Positions 50,300-62,095 of a stretch of 64,000 bases of DNA are shown piece after piece; within the stretch, counting starts at the first letter, position 1, and the number at the start of each line of letters is the position of its first letter. This DNA comes from Atherix ibis (taxonomy: Eukaryota > Arthropoda > Insecta > Diptera > Athericidae): contig OY282610.1 in the NCBI GenBank assembly GCA_958298945.1, forward strand, positions 47,065,667-47,129,666, written 5' to 3'. A program made the position numbers and the translations under genes. The notes under the pieces were generated by a model, which did not search any database, had not been told where the DNA came from, and worked only from the letters and a program-made list of their open reading frames with translations.

Positions 50300-50880
50300 A
50301 CAAAAGTACAGTGTTAGTAACATCTTGTTGGGGTGTTTTCGATTATCGATCCCCAGTCACCGTCCGTTTAAGAAATGGGTCGATTTCGTTTTGTTTGGCC
50401 AAGGCTTCGCAGATGGAAATTCGATCCATCATGTTTTTTTTGCGTCAATTCGTGTGCCACCCAAATATTGAGCTTCTTTTTGAATCCAGCTTTATGCAGA
50501 TCGATTGTGGTCGATCTTTAGCCTCTGGGTGATGAAACGAATGCTAACGTACTGGTCTACTTCGATCAGTTGCATAATTTTATCGATATTTTCATGATTT
50601 TATCGACCTTTGCGAGATGTATCATTAACATCAAAAATACCGGAATGCATTCGATGATACCAAGTTTGCGCGTCATTGGCTGTGACAGTGTCGGGACCAT
50701 AAACATCATTCATAATATCAGCCATCTGGCTTACATTTTCGCCTTTATCAAAGCAAAATTCTAAAATATACCGAATTTTCTCTTTTTTAATAACTCACAA
50801 ATAAATTGATTTTTTTTAGTACAAAATGTCACTTTTCCAACGAGTATAAGTCTGATCTTTTTGGGTCACTACAGTCATCT
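50300..50880 (-). mobile_element. Mariner (mellifera-like) N-terminal remnant
   Basis: On the reverse strand from about 50780: IRYILEFCFDKGENVSQMAD, VYGPDTVTANDAQTWYHRMH, SGIFDVNDTSRKGR, VDQYVSIRFITQRLKI and then NKTKSTHFLNGR. This matches the N-terminal helix-turn-helix half of mellifera-type mariners ('LFYF.KGKNA.QA...I..VYG..AV...T.Q.W...F.SG.FD..D..R.GRP'). It ends near the first-Asp region, with a LGIDNRKHPNK-like decayed piece at about 50330. The C-terminal two thirds are missing. No terminal repeats located. Confidence 0.75.
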
Positions 50881-51232
50881 AGCGAAAAAGTAATGGATTT
50901 CTGGTAATCAATAAATATCGTGAAATAATTGCTGTCACTGTCATAATCCAAGATGGCAATTGAAAATTTGCGTGTATCCGTATCACTGTAAAGTATCTAG
51001 AAGGATTCTATATATCGACACTAGATGGTGTTGTACATCGAACTTTGACAACATACTCAAAATAAATTATAACTAAATAATATTGTTTTTAAATTTGATT
51101 AAATTACTTTTAATTAAAATTTGATTAGAAAAGGACTAAAAGTTTAGTTTAAAATTGGTTGAGAAAAATAATGCGTTTAAAACGAAATATTATTCTTCTC
51201 GAAAAGTGCCATATGCTAAGTTCAGAAAAATA

Positions 51233-52498
51233 CAGGGTGGACCATTTAGAAGTTCCATTTTAAAAAGTAAATAAAAAAACACTAGTGTATGTTTTTTCAA
51301 ATTTCCGGTTTTATTAAAAAGGTTGAACCTTGAAATTTAAGAATGAAACACAACATCATTTAAATGACTGCCACGGCTGGCGTTACAGTACCCCATTCGC
51401 TCGACCCAATTTTTCAGTACATTTTCGATTGTCCGGGCCTGTATCTCTTCAATGGCAACTTTCATTTCGTGTTTCAAGGCCTTAATTGTCTCGGGATGGC
51501 TTGCGTAACATTTATCCTTAACGGCTCCCCACAAAAAATAATCCAACGGGCTTAAATAACAGCTCCGAGGCGGCCAATTGACATCAGAATTTCGGCTGAT
51601 TATTCGGTTTTCAAAAGCACTGCCCAAAAATTGGATTGTTACGTTGGCTGTGTGGCAAGTGGCCCCATCCTGTTGAAAGCAAATGTCGTCCATGCCATTC
51701 TCTTCAACTTTTGGAAATAAAAATTCGTTGAGCATGCCACGATAGCGCTCACCGTAACGGCGACTCCTTCATCGTTTTCGAAGAAAAACGGGCCAATGTT
51801 GCCTGCAGTCCAAAATCTGCACCAAACCGTGACTCGTTGTAGATGCATCGGCTTTTACATGGTGACGTATGGATTTTCTGAGCGCCAGATACGACAATTT
51901 TGTTTCTTGACATACCCACCGATGTGGAAATGGGCCTCATCCAAAAAGATGATTTTTCGGTAAAAATGCTCATATTCGGCCAATTGATCTTAAGCCCATT
52001 GGACAAACCTAAAACGCATCGGATGGTCATGCGGCTTTAGTTGTTGGACTAATTGAACTTTGTAAGCTTTCATACCGAGGTCTTTGTGCAAAATTCTCAA
52101 CAGAGAAGTCCGAGAAATGTTCAATTCCTGAGAACGGTAACGAGTAGATGTTGATGGATAATCACTGACATTTTCAGTAACGGCGGTAATATTCTCGGTC
52201 TTAGACCGTGAACGAGTTGCTTTGGCAACCAACAAACCAGTTTCGCGAACTTGCTTCACGAATTTGCCCACAAATTCACGTGCTGGCATTCGATCTTTAC
52301 TAATTTTTTTAAAAATTTCTCACAGTTTAGGTTGGAAGTAAGTTCTCAATATTTTCTATTTTTCTTCAAGCGTATGGATTACCATTTCGTAAAATTCTGA
52401 CTTTCAACTAAGAATCTGTCAATTCGTGTTGACATTTAATACTCTAGTACTTCAAATAAATAGTAGTTCAAAATGGAACCGCTAGATGGACCACCCTA
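51233..52498 (-). mobile_element. Rosa-like (DD41D) element with terminal repeats and TA target duplication
   Basis: A 1266-bp element bounded by TA on both sides (51231-51232 and 52499-52500). The left end reads cagggtggaccatttagaag; the right end, on the other strand, tagggtggtccatctagcgg. Both continue into ttccatttt. It is a fully bounded Tc1/mariner-superfamily insertion. The transposase inside is a different kind from the mariners at 21.8 and 62.1 kb. Other copies of the same kind lie at about 9900-10920 and 58380-58985. Confidence 0.92.
51337..52380 (-). pseudogene. DD41D transposase, broken by several frameshifts
   Basis: From the N-terminus on the reverse strand: RMPAREFVGKFVKQVRETGL (frame 51990-52289), LNISRTSLLRILHKDLGMKA with YKVQLVQQLKPHDHPMRF, and LDEAHFHIGGYVKKQNCRIW (first catalytic Asp, about 51940). 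Then VTVWCRFWTAGNIGPFFFEN comes about 51790-51850, DDICFQQDGATCHTA (second Asp, about 51680), and finally SCYLSPLDYFLWGAVKDKC (third Asp, about 51555). Forty-one residues separate the second and third Asp, the spacing of the 'rosa' family first described from Ceratitis. The C-terminus ends SRGSHLNDVVFHS at 51340. Several frame changes make it a pseudogene. Confidence 0.9.
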
Positions 52499-53737
52499 TA
52501 GATACAACCTTTAGACTCTAGTAGAAAAATTCTCTCTACTTAATTCAAAAATACAAATTACTTTAATAATAAAACCATTTATGAAAATGAAGAAACTTTA
52601 AATATTAAATGAAAGCAAATTTGAAGTCAAAGTTCTTGGTTATCTGTCAAAAGTAAAAACGTAAGCAAAGCTTAAACATTCGTAGTTTTCGGTATGGTAT
52701 CACTTCATGCATAATGGCGTTTTAAGATTACGAAATTTATTCGTTTGTTATTTGATTTATATTCACAAAATAAATAGCAACAAAAGATTCCTAAATCTAA
52801 AACGCACGTTTAGGCTGTCCTTATGCTTGGATTATATTTATTTTTAAATTAACTGAGTTAAAAAGTACATTAATTACGGTTTTATAATTCAGAAAATTTC
52901 CTTTACGCAAACTCGATGCGATGTCAGTGGGAATTGTATCTATACAAAAAAAGTTTAGACTTAAATATGCACATTGTTCGTGTTCTAAATATGGCGATAT
53001 AAAATTTGCATGTACATATAGGTAAATATAACAAAAAGTTCTAACCACTCCATGCTACTCTATGCGTTCTATATTGATTGATTTCAATCGCCAAACAGGC
53101 ATCTGCAAAAAAAACCAGTACTACCAATTGTAAAATAAGAAAATTATGTAAAATTCAAATCCGGCGTTCAGTCTATAACATATCATTTAGTTTTTTATTA
53201 ATATTCTACAAATCCATTTACTTTTCTACATAAAAAATAAAAAATAAAAAAAAAACAAAATAACTTCATTTATTTTTAAAACAAATAAATAATATACAAT
53301 ATCTAAAATGTATAATATATATAATTAAACAAAAAATAAAAAATTACATTTAAACGAGAAATATTAATATTATTGCATGGTAAAAATGAGAAAATCCAAA
53401 TGATTTGGCAAAATTTCAAACAGACAAACAACTAAAAGAAAATGTTTTATTCCTTGCAATAGGATTTTTCCCAAATACTTTATCTAAAACTTTATCTAAC
53501 TATTTGGTAAAAGAAACTCACAGAAATTCATTATAATTTCATATTTATCTAATCGATAATATTGTACATTTAATTCTATCAAAATAATTCAATATTATTT
53601 GTTAATATTAAATTGTTCTTTTCAATAATATGTGTATACGTAACCCTGCCAAAAATAGAAAATTTTTTTTTTTAACAAATTACTAACAAATAATTTGAAA
53701 AATCTTATAATAAAAAAAAAAAACCTCCTATTTTCTG

Positions 53738-53746
53738 TTATTATTA

Positions 53747-53780
<34 letters not shown>
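53738..53780. repeat. (TTA)n microsatellite
   Basis: About a dozen TTA/ATT units with one interruption, in AT-rich intron. Confidence 0.9.
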
Positions 53781-55288
53781 TAATGGTATTTGCTCTAATA
53801 ACATTTATATAATCTATATATATTATTTTTTATATAAAAATAATAATAAAAAGAAGTTTTTTTTGGCGAGATTTGTACTTTTCAAAAACACTTTATATTT
53901 GTTGAAAAATATTTTAATCCGAAAGCTCACCCAGAAATATATTCCAAAGAAAATATTCTATTCTTAGAATTGTAATTTCTTTCATATATATATATTTTTT
54001 TTTTTTTTGCATATTATATATTTCACTGTTTCTATCTTTTTCACTTACTATTTCTCTTTCTCTTTATCTTTGTATCTCTTTGCCACACATACTAAATAGA
54101 AACACTATTTTCCTACAATACATTTTTTCTTTTCTTCTTCTAATTTCTTCATAAACTTAAAATTCTTATATTATTCTTATTTATTTTTCAATTATCTTCT
54201 CTACCATACATGAAAATATCACTTTTTATACAATTAACACACTAACCAAATATACGATTAACTACACGTAATTTCATTTAATTTATATATATTCACAAAT
54301 AACAAGAACATATGATAAAATAAACACATACAATAATAGTGATGATAATAATTCAACAAAATCCACTAAAATATTACTTAAAAAATTAATTTTAAAAAAC
54401 CAAGGTATACTAAAAATTTGAATAATTAAACACAGAAAAGAGTAAACAAACATTATTTAACTACAATATAAAAATAATATTCACGAGTAATAAATGATAC
54501 ACGGTACGTGTATATCATCAAATAATCTCGATACAATTTAATTCATAATAATAAATAACACCATGCATGAGTTGGTATTTTAATTATTTTCACAAATTCA
54601 ACATCCACAATTACCATAACTTTTATTGACACCTTTAACTCTATCGACACCATCGCAAACAACTAACTACCTCTATTAATACACAGCCAAATTAATTATT
54701 TCATATCGAATGTTTTTCATGCACATTTTATATAATAAAATTTGAAGTTTTTTTTATTTTATTTTATTTTTATATTTCATAAAATAAACTAAATACACTA
54801 AGAGAAATTAATTAAAAATAAAAAGATAAAATATAAACATAAAAAAATTACATAAGAAAAATTTAAAAAAAACCACTTCAACTATCATCTATTTTTTTTT
54901 CTTAACTATACCATATATAATAAGCAGATACATTTGCTAAAAGTATTGTTGTTTTGTTGGTTTTTTTTTTTTTTTTTAAATAAAACAAGAAATCATCGAT
55001 ATTTTTAATATTGGCATATAAAATAACTTTTATAATTATGTATGTTGGTGCTATTTAAAAAAAAAAAAAAAAAAAACATTTCTACTAAATGAATTATGAA
55101 AATGAAAAGGAAAGGATTATGAATATACTGGATCATGATGCTGAGTAAATAAATGAGATCGAACTCAACAAAAAAAACATCTACATATACACACATATAC
55201 ACATACGTACAAGAAACAAAATAAAATAAAGTCAAGATGTTGACAGGAAAATTGAAATTCAAAAAGGAAAACTAATTAATACATATGC

Positions 55289-55350
55289 AAACACACGCAA
55301 ACACACACACACACATATATATATATATACATACACACACATATACACAA
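55289..55350. repeat. (AC)n and (AT)n microsatellite
   Basis: A CA-rich run (cacacacacacacac type) followed directly by a TA run and further acacac units. Confidence 0.9.
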
Positions 55351-55581
55351 AAATATTCCTATACATGAACGATATTTTTCGTATTTATTTATTGTAGCTA
55401 CAATAAAATCGAAAAGAAAATTATTACCATTCCTTTTAAATAAATCTATTGTATCACACCAATAATTACCACTGCTAACTACAACTACTCTTATATTCCT
55501 TCTAATTACCTACATACACGTATCTTGTCATATTTAACAACAAAATACCATCATCAACAACAACTCCAACCACATCAATAT

Positions 55582-55582
55582 C

Positions 55583-55620
<38 letters not shown>
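55582..55620. repeat. (CAA)n microsatellite
   Basis: Thirteen uninterrupted CAA units, preceded by imperfect CAA-like units from about 55557. Confidence 0.92.
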
Positions 55621-55621
<1 letters not shown>

Positions 55622-55635
55622 TATAACAACATCAG

Positions 55636-55644
55636 AACCCGAAT
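55636..55644 (+). other. Possible 9-nt cac microexon (low confidence)
   Basis: Nine bases, aacccgaat (NPN), lie between an AG (55634-55635, in catcag) and a consensus donor gtaagt (55645-55650). Phase 0 fits the IV S3-S4 loop. The upstream tract is CAA-rich with no pyrimidine run, which argues against use. Reported only because the donor is perfect and the vertebrate CaV2.1 loop has a similar tiny NP insert. Confidence 0.15.
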
Positions 55645-56970
55645 GTAAGTAAATGTATAAAAAAAAAAAAAGTACAAAAAAAAGTAAATTAAAATTAGCA
55701 ACCAAAAAAAAAAAAAAAAAATTAATTAAATTTACAAAAAAAAAATATTTAATTAATTTTGTTAATTTTTTTTTTTTTTTTTACTCTCAACAATTGGAAA
55801 AAAAGATCCTTTTTATTTTAGATAAAATTTTATATTTTCTATCAGATTTATTTTCTTTTTTTTTATTTTATATTTTCTGATTTTAGTAGTAGTAGTGTTT
55901 AATTAACAAAAAAAAAAAAAAAAAAAAAAAAAAACCATTAACCACCACAACAACAACAACAAAAACATAAAAAAATTAATAATATCGATGAAAAATTAGT
56001 AAAAATCAATAGCAGCTATTCAAACTGTCGATTTGGGCATTTGATTTTGTTTTATTTATTTTTTATTATTAATAAAAAAATTTTTTATTATTTTAACATT
56101 ATTACTCCTATACTCATCAACTTAGTTGTGTACAATTTACATATACATACATGCATATGTAATTGATTAATTAATTGTTTCCGTTATAAAAATATTACAT
56201 ACACGTACTTACTCGTATAATCGTTAAATCATCATTGATCGTATTCGTAATTGTATTTGGCGTATTTTATCAATTATTGTAGCTTAAAAGTTTTATCATT
56301 TTTTTCCGTTGTTGTCTAAACGACTTTGTAGAGATTCTAAATTCAAATAAAATAATATCAAAAGATACAAATTTAAACAAAACAAAAACATTTTTTATTT
56401 TTATCATAAGTTTGATTTTTATTTAATATATCATAATTTTTCTTTCTTCTAGTCTTAATTATTATTTATAAAAGCTAAGAATTAGATAGATTTAATATAT
56501 ACCATATAATATTTTGGAATGCATTTCATCTTTTTAGAAAATATATCGTATTTTTTTTTTATTTTTTGTTTTGTTTGAAGATCATATTTTTCGAACATCA
56601 TCTCATTATTAGAATATGTATTTAAAAAAAACTTTTGTAATTCAAATTCTTTCATCGAATCTTATTTTTCTTTGTATGAGTTTTATTTTCTGCAAATCTT
56701 TCACTATTTTTATTTCCACCAATGACAGATAATAATACTAAAAATTTTATTTTAAAAAAACTCTACTATATATTGTATATATAATAGATATGTACAGTCA
56801 TACAAAAAAGTCTCCGTACATCTTTCAATGTTTACCGTGTTCGCTTGTTTAGAATTTTCGTATCTTATTGACTTCCGTTCTACACACTTTTCCATAAACT
56901 CTACCGTTTGAAATTCATTTTCCGAGTTGCCCGTTAAGACAGTTTTCAGTCAGTCTTAATTCGATATCAT

Positions 56971-57056
56971 CGAAGCTTCTGCCGTACAGGACATGCCAGT
57001 CAGGACATGCCGTACAGGACATGCCAGTCGAAGCTCCTGCCGTACAGGACATGCCA
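56971..57056. repeat. Short tandem repeat, 28-30 bp units
   Basis: The string gccgtacaggacatgcc occurs at 56981, 57009 and 57039, and cgaagctYctgccgtacagg occurs twice (56971, 57029). The array looks like slippage duplication within the left part of the Tc1-like element; its GC content is high for the window. Confidence 0.9.
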
Positions 57057-58379
57057 TAAAGGGTTTTCGAATAAGAGTGATACGAGTATGATTTCTTTTT
57101 ATTGAATAATCTGCAAATATTTAGATTGCAAATCTAAATGATTGGAAAAACGAAAATTATTTCCAATAAATAACAATGTAATATGCAATTTGTTATACTA
57201 TTACTATTCTTATTAAATTCCTTTTTTTTTTAGTTTAAATATATAATATAAAAATTTAGAAAATTTCATTTGATCAAAATCAATTTTTTTATAGAGTTTT
57301 TATTATTTACTACAATTTTAAAATGGATTATTCCAAATTAAAACCAGACAAAAAATATGTTCAACTTTTAAGTGAAATTATTTATTTATGTTACTAACTA
57401 ATAGGAGTATTTAAATAATTTTATGTGTGTTTATTGTATAAAAACTTCTAAATTATATTATATAAATATTTTGTAGTTATAATTGGTATTTTCAAAAAAA
57501 TATTTTTTTTTTAATAATTTACTTATTTAAATATTTAACGAATAGAATTTACGGTATATTTATGAAAATACAGACGAGTATATATGTAATAGGAATGAAA
57601 ATTATACTTTTTCAAATATTTTCAAGTAAAGAAAATCTAAAAAATTAGTTTTAAATATTTTTAAATCCTATTTCAAATTTGATAAATGTTTCATCGGAAA
57701 ATTTACAAGAGAGCCCCCAATTTTAAGACCTTATTTATAGAGATTAGCATGCCATATGATTTTGGCTCAATTATGCAATTATTTAAAAAAAAAAATTATT
57801 AACATTAATCTATTATATGTAATGTTGAGCCTTTAATTATTTATTTATATAATTCTTCGTCAAAAAAAAAAAACGTTCTAATAATTTTTACGATAAAATT
57901 AATTTTTGGGATTTAAGCGGAATTTTTTTTTAAATATAAACTGTCATAAACTTTTCCTCACAATAACGTCATTCTTATATGATTTTTAAAAAAAAATATT
58001 TTCAAATAAATCCTTCCGTAAAATTTTTTCTAATATTACCAGTCAGTTCAAATAACCAAAAATTTTGATGTCATGTTTTAAAGTGGTATTACTTTTGGTA
58101 TAGTTTTCGATGAGAATCTATGGGCACTTAAGTTATTCCAAGTGTCTATTTTTAGATAAGAGACGAATGAGATGGAAAAAGTTGACACATACTAGAAGAA
58201 AATACTTATAGAGTGTCACAAACTGCACGCAATAAGTAATTGTTTCTGGGGCTGTATGGTATGTGGCACCTTCTTATTGGAACTAGAGTGAAATGATTTC
58301 TTTAAAAAAAAAAAACTTACTAATTGGTAAGGAAATTCAAATGTTTTTTATTTAATGTGAAGCACAATCGATACAATTA

Positions 58380-58985
58380 AGTTCTGAATAAAACGTTATT
58401 CAAACGGCCTCCACGACTTCTTTTGCAGGAACGAATTCGATGAACCCAATTTTCGAGCACTTTTTCCACTAAATCAAATCGTATGTCATGAATAGCACGT
58501 TCAATATTGACTTCTAAAGCTAAAGATAAATGACTTCAAATAACCCCACAAGAAATCACAACTTCTTGAAGGCCATTCAATGTCACAATTACTTGAAATA
58601 ATCGAATCTCCAAACTTTTCTCGCAATAATTCGGTTGTTGCACGTGCTGTGTGGCACGTAGCCCCGTCTTGTTGGAACCAGATGTTGTCAAGATCAACTA
58701 CTTCCAATTCCGGCCATAAAAAGTCGGTTATCATCGATCTATGCCGCTCTCCATTGACAGTAACGGTGTTACCAGCTTCATTTCGAAAGAAGTACGGACC
58801 GATGAATCCACCAGACCAAAAACCACACCAAACTGTCAATTTAGGTGAATGTAATGGGTGATCATGAATAATTTGTGGATTTTCATCGTACCAGAATCGA
58901 TAGTTTTGTTTATTTACCGCACCACTCAGATGAAAGTGAGCCTCATCGGTGAAGATGATTTTCTTAAAAAATCGATTATTTGAGA
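58380..58985 (-). mobile_element. Rosa-like (DD41D) fragment with an in-frame loss of the third Asp
   Basis: Reverse strand: KIIFTDEAHFHLSG (first catalytic Asp, about 58960), then LTVWCGFWSGGFIGPYFFRN, LDNIWFQQDGATCHTA (second Asp), RSCDFLWGYLKSF, and a tail ending near 58390. Compared with the copy at 51337-52380, residues between SRSCD and FLWG are missing, a gap of six codons that keeps the frame and removes the third catalytic Asp. The part upstream of the first Asp is absent. The piece lies within the Tc1-like element and is probably a nested insertion. Confidence 0.85.
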
Positions 58986-59199
58986 ACGATTATTTTGATA
59001 ATAAAATTGAATAATTTCTAAACGTTATTCTTACGTATATCTCTTCATGACAAAATTGTAAACATTGCTTAATATAATGAAAAAGAAAATCAGATCATGA
59101 CATAATATAAGTGGCTGAAACGTCACTTAGAAATCATATCACTCTTATTGGAAAATCCTATATATTCGAATATATTTCGAAATAAATTCGGAAATTTGG

Positions 59200-59480
59200 G
59201 TTCTCAGCAAAAACATTTGTGAACTGTTGTCCGCGCTCAATAGGAGGATCCTTCGAAAAGGATCTCAAAAGAACGATGAGATCGTTTTTAACAACTGGAC
59301 ACTTAATTCGTATAGATTTTGCCCGCAACGTCTACAGTCGCTCCATTTATGATCCCAAAAGTCAAGGAAGAGCCTGCCTCAAAACATGCTGGGAGTGTGG
59401 AACTAGAAAACTGAGGTACTGAGCGCTGTTCATCTCCCGCTCCTTGCACCGTTGATAATGATCATAACGATAATCTTATT
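59200..59480 (+). mobile_element. LINE-type reverse transcriptase scrap
   Basis: The + strand has NRRILRKGSQKN, then LIRIDFARNVYSRSIYDPKS and SQGRACLK. The order resembles the segment at 29730-29900 (IIRRIF, RMIEKD, KIYSMSIYGSKKKVRI). The DNA similarity between the two places includes acttaattcgtat, ccatttatgRtcc and a shared 'tgcacc…tgatRatgat' block. Both are taken as copies of the same C-terminal LINE region. It lies within the Tc1-like element. Confidence 0.5.
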
Positions 59481-59599
59481 GGCTGGAGATCTTCACACAT
59501 TTTCATAATATAACGGTATCATTTCCCCTCTGCACCCTTTTCCACACCCTCTCGCGTTAAAACTCATTTTAGAAATGGTGTATTTTGAGGTGCTCATCA

Positions 59600-60240
59600 A
59601 CACATTTGGCAACTACAAATGTTTTTTCCACTCGATCCTTACGCACTAACACCAATTAATGCGTCTATGAAAATGTATTTGGTTTCGTAAAAATGTTGTC
59701 CTTTTTTATTAGTCATTCTTGTTTCGATCGCGGCATTATAACTTCCTCCGATACTTATCGCTTTTCTTGTTGGTGTATTTGGCTTCACCATCACTTTTAT
59801 AGCTTCTTCAAAAATGTATTTTCTTTCCAAAGTTCTTTCCAGAACGAAACGGATATTTCTTCACTAATGCATATGCAGAAGAACCAGTAGGACCTCCTCC
59901 TTTGGCATATGTTACATCTTTTAATGGTCTTTCTATAGCATATACTAAATTTGAAGTTATTTGTAATTGTTATAATGTTCAATTCGTTTCTTATTCTTCT
60001 TTACGGCTCTATCCATAAATATTCTATGACTTTCAGACCGGGTGATTGGAATTGTGTATCGATCTACTTTTAAAGCTGTCATTTTTTAAAAATATTATAT
60101 TATTGAAATATAAATGCCCAACGTAAGCCCAAAATGGTTTGTATTTGTCTCTAAGACAAGACATAATAGGCAGATGCCATTTTCTAGTGCAACGACTATG
60201 AAGGTCATTTGATGATTTCATGTTTTATATGGTTTTGTAC
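59600..60240 (-). other. Unidentified decayed sequence within the Tc1-like element
   Basis: GC content is higher than typical intron, and short reverse-strand frames (59639-59830; 60033-60221) read as KVMVKPNTPTRKAISIGGSY and SSNDLHSRCTRKWHLPIMSC. I do not recognise a family. It is probably another nested transposon remnant. Confidence 0.3.
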
Positions 60241-60689
60241 TTCTTCAACGCAACTTATACATAGTAAATGGATAAGAAAAGTTAGAGATTATTTGGATTC
60301 TAGAGCATATTTAAATAATTAAAAAAATGGACTCTTTCTTTTAAATATTTAAAAAGGTTGGGTGAAGGTGCTGCAATATAGAAGGAGGATGTTGGGTGTA
60401 GTGGCATTCATTTTAAGTATTAAACATAGAGAATGGTGAGTTAAACGCCACAGAAAAGTCATTCAGGAAAAGATGGGTAACCTATTTTTAGGATTAACTA
60501 AAATATTTAGGATTAACAGTCTTCGCTGACATGATTCTGGTCGTGTTCGATTAAAAATATTTTCGGTTGTAGTTTACTTCATTTTACCATATAATTCAAG
60601 CATTTAGAATTTCAAGACTAATCGAAAAATTTTGTTCTATAGACAAATTTAAGACCACATAAATAATTTATTTCACGTGTTCATTCTTA

Positions 60690-61290
60690 TTCTTTTTATT
60701 AGTGAAAAAAGAACTCCAAAGTTATATATGCGAACTATTACCAAAAATTAGTAGATGTCCTGTTTTGAGGAAAAAAATAAATGGTCACATTAGATCAGCC
60801 CAATCTGGACTCTGTGACGTTATCTTGTCTAGAATTTTGGAGCGGTTATTAAGTAGAATGGGTTCTCGGTGTTTGGCCAATTGAATTTAGTTTCATGTAC
60901 GAAAAGTACTTGCTTCCAAAACTCCTTGAGCTTATTTAGGTGCAATACGGATTTTGTTCCGATATGAGTGGTTTTCACCTAGCCACTCGGTAATGATAAT
61001 AAATTTTCCTTAAAGCATTTTGCACTGTTCCACTAGAAATATTAACACTAAAATCTCAATTCGAATTTTCGTTGTTGCCCTTAAATATCCATCAAGACTT
61101 GCCATTTTATAGGTATATTAAAACTTTTTTTAAGTCGTTCACCACAATCTTTATGTTTCGTAGTTTTACATAATGTATTCAGCTGATGGATGAATTTTTC
61201 CAATTATTTCTGCAAGATTTTCCTGTTGACGCCATTTAATTATTAAATTTCTGACTTCTGTTGATATTTAGTTTGAATTTTGAGGGATTT
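60690..61290 (-). pseudogene. Tc1-like transposase remnant, N-terminal half
   Basis: Reading the reverse strand from about 61280: STEVRNLIIKW, RQQENLAEIIGKIHPSAEYI (helix-turn-helix), NISSGTVQNALRKIYYHYRV then KPLISEQN (second helix-turn-helix region, about 60960-61060), and EFWKQVLFVHETKFNWPNTE (about 60870-60930). The last corresponds to the 'FW..VLFSDE(S/T)KF' motif with the first catalytic Asp mutated (VHE for SDE). It shows stops and frameshifts; the rest of the catalytic domain is lost or displaced by the insertions nearby. Confidence 0.75.
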
Positions 61291-62095
61291 TTTTTCATAT
61301 GTAATCCCGAGTAAATAAAAAAAATATATTTTTTATATAAAATTTCTGGGTGTACGAAGATTTTTTTTGTATGACTAAAACATCTATGAAAGAGACAAGA
61401 ACAGAAAGTAGATAAATTGTGCGAAATATTCCCTAATCAAAATAATTTCTCTGAATTTAAATATCAGCACACATACCTACACATATCTCGTATATATGAT
61501 CAAAAAAATTTTCTTTATTTTTTATAAATTTTTCAGTTTTCGGAATTTTCTGAAGACACAATTGCTAAATAGTATCCTCTGTAACCATTTTATAGACCAA
61601 ATTCTATAAGTTATCCCTCAATTATAATAAAAACAGTTCTGCCCTTGTACCTCCACTAACGAGTATATACCTATTCATATATTCAGAAAGGGCGGTTTTG
61701 GAAACCGAAAAACTTCGGTTTTTTAACTATCACAAATTATAAGTGCTCATACAGCTATTTATTTATTTAATAATATGTTATTTCGATTTTAATATTAAAT
61801 ATTTTTTTGTTGTGTATTTTTTTTTTAAATATAATGTTAAATTTAGAAAAATTGAAAAATTCATGCTAATTATTATTAATCGAGAAAAAGGAATGAGATA
61901 TTTTGCAACAAAAAAGAAACAAATTAAAATATTGAAAAAAAAAATATTTTTATTATAAGACACTGATAATATCATTAATGAATGAATAAGAGACTATTGG
62001 CATCCTGTCAGATGCATAATAATTGGTACAAATGCAATGAAAAAACAAAAAAAAATTGTCCTAACATATCCTGATTTCTATGCAACTGGAACGTA

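Larger units (their letters stand above)
56795..61376 (-). mobile_element. Tc1-like element with nested insertions
   Basis: The left end reads cagtcatacaaaaaagtctc from 56795 (preceded by TA). The right end, read on the other strand from 61376, gives agtcatacaaaaaaaatctt; both go on to cgtac. This is a Tc1-type inverted repeat. The interior is 4.6 kb, far longer than the 1.6 kb or so usual for Tc1, because other relics are inserted: the rosa-like piece (58380-58985) and a LINE-like piece (59200-59480). Tc1-type transposase sequence remains at 60690-61290. The right flank reads AA where a TA would be expected. Confidence 0.75.

Noticed and set aside
55270..55640. Considered as a CRISPR-like or satellite array
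   Set aside because: Only simple di- and trinucleotide repeats; no spacers and the genome is an insect's.
55500..55705. Reverse frame with a poly-Val stretch
   Set aside because: It is the translation of the (CAA)n microsatellite on the other strand.
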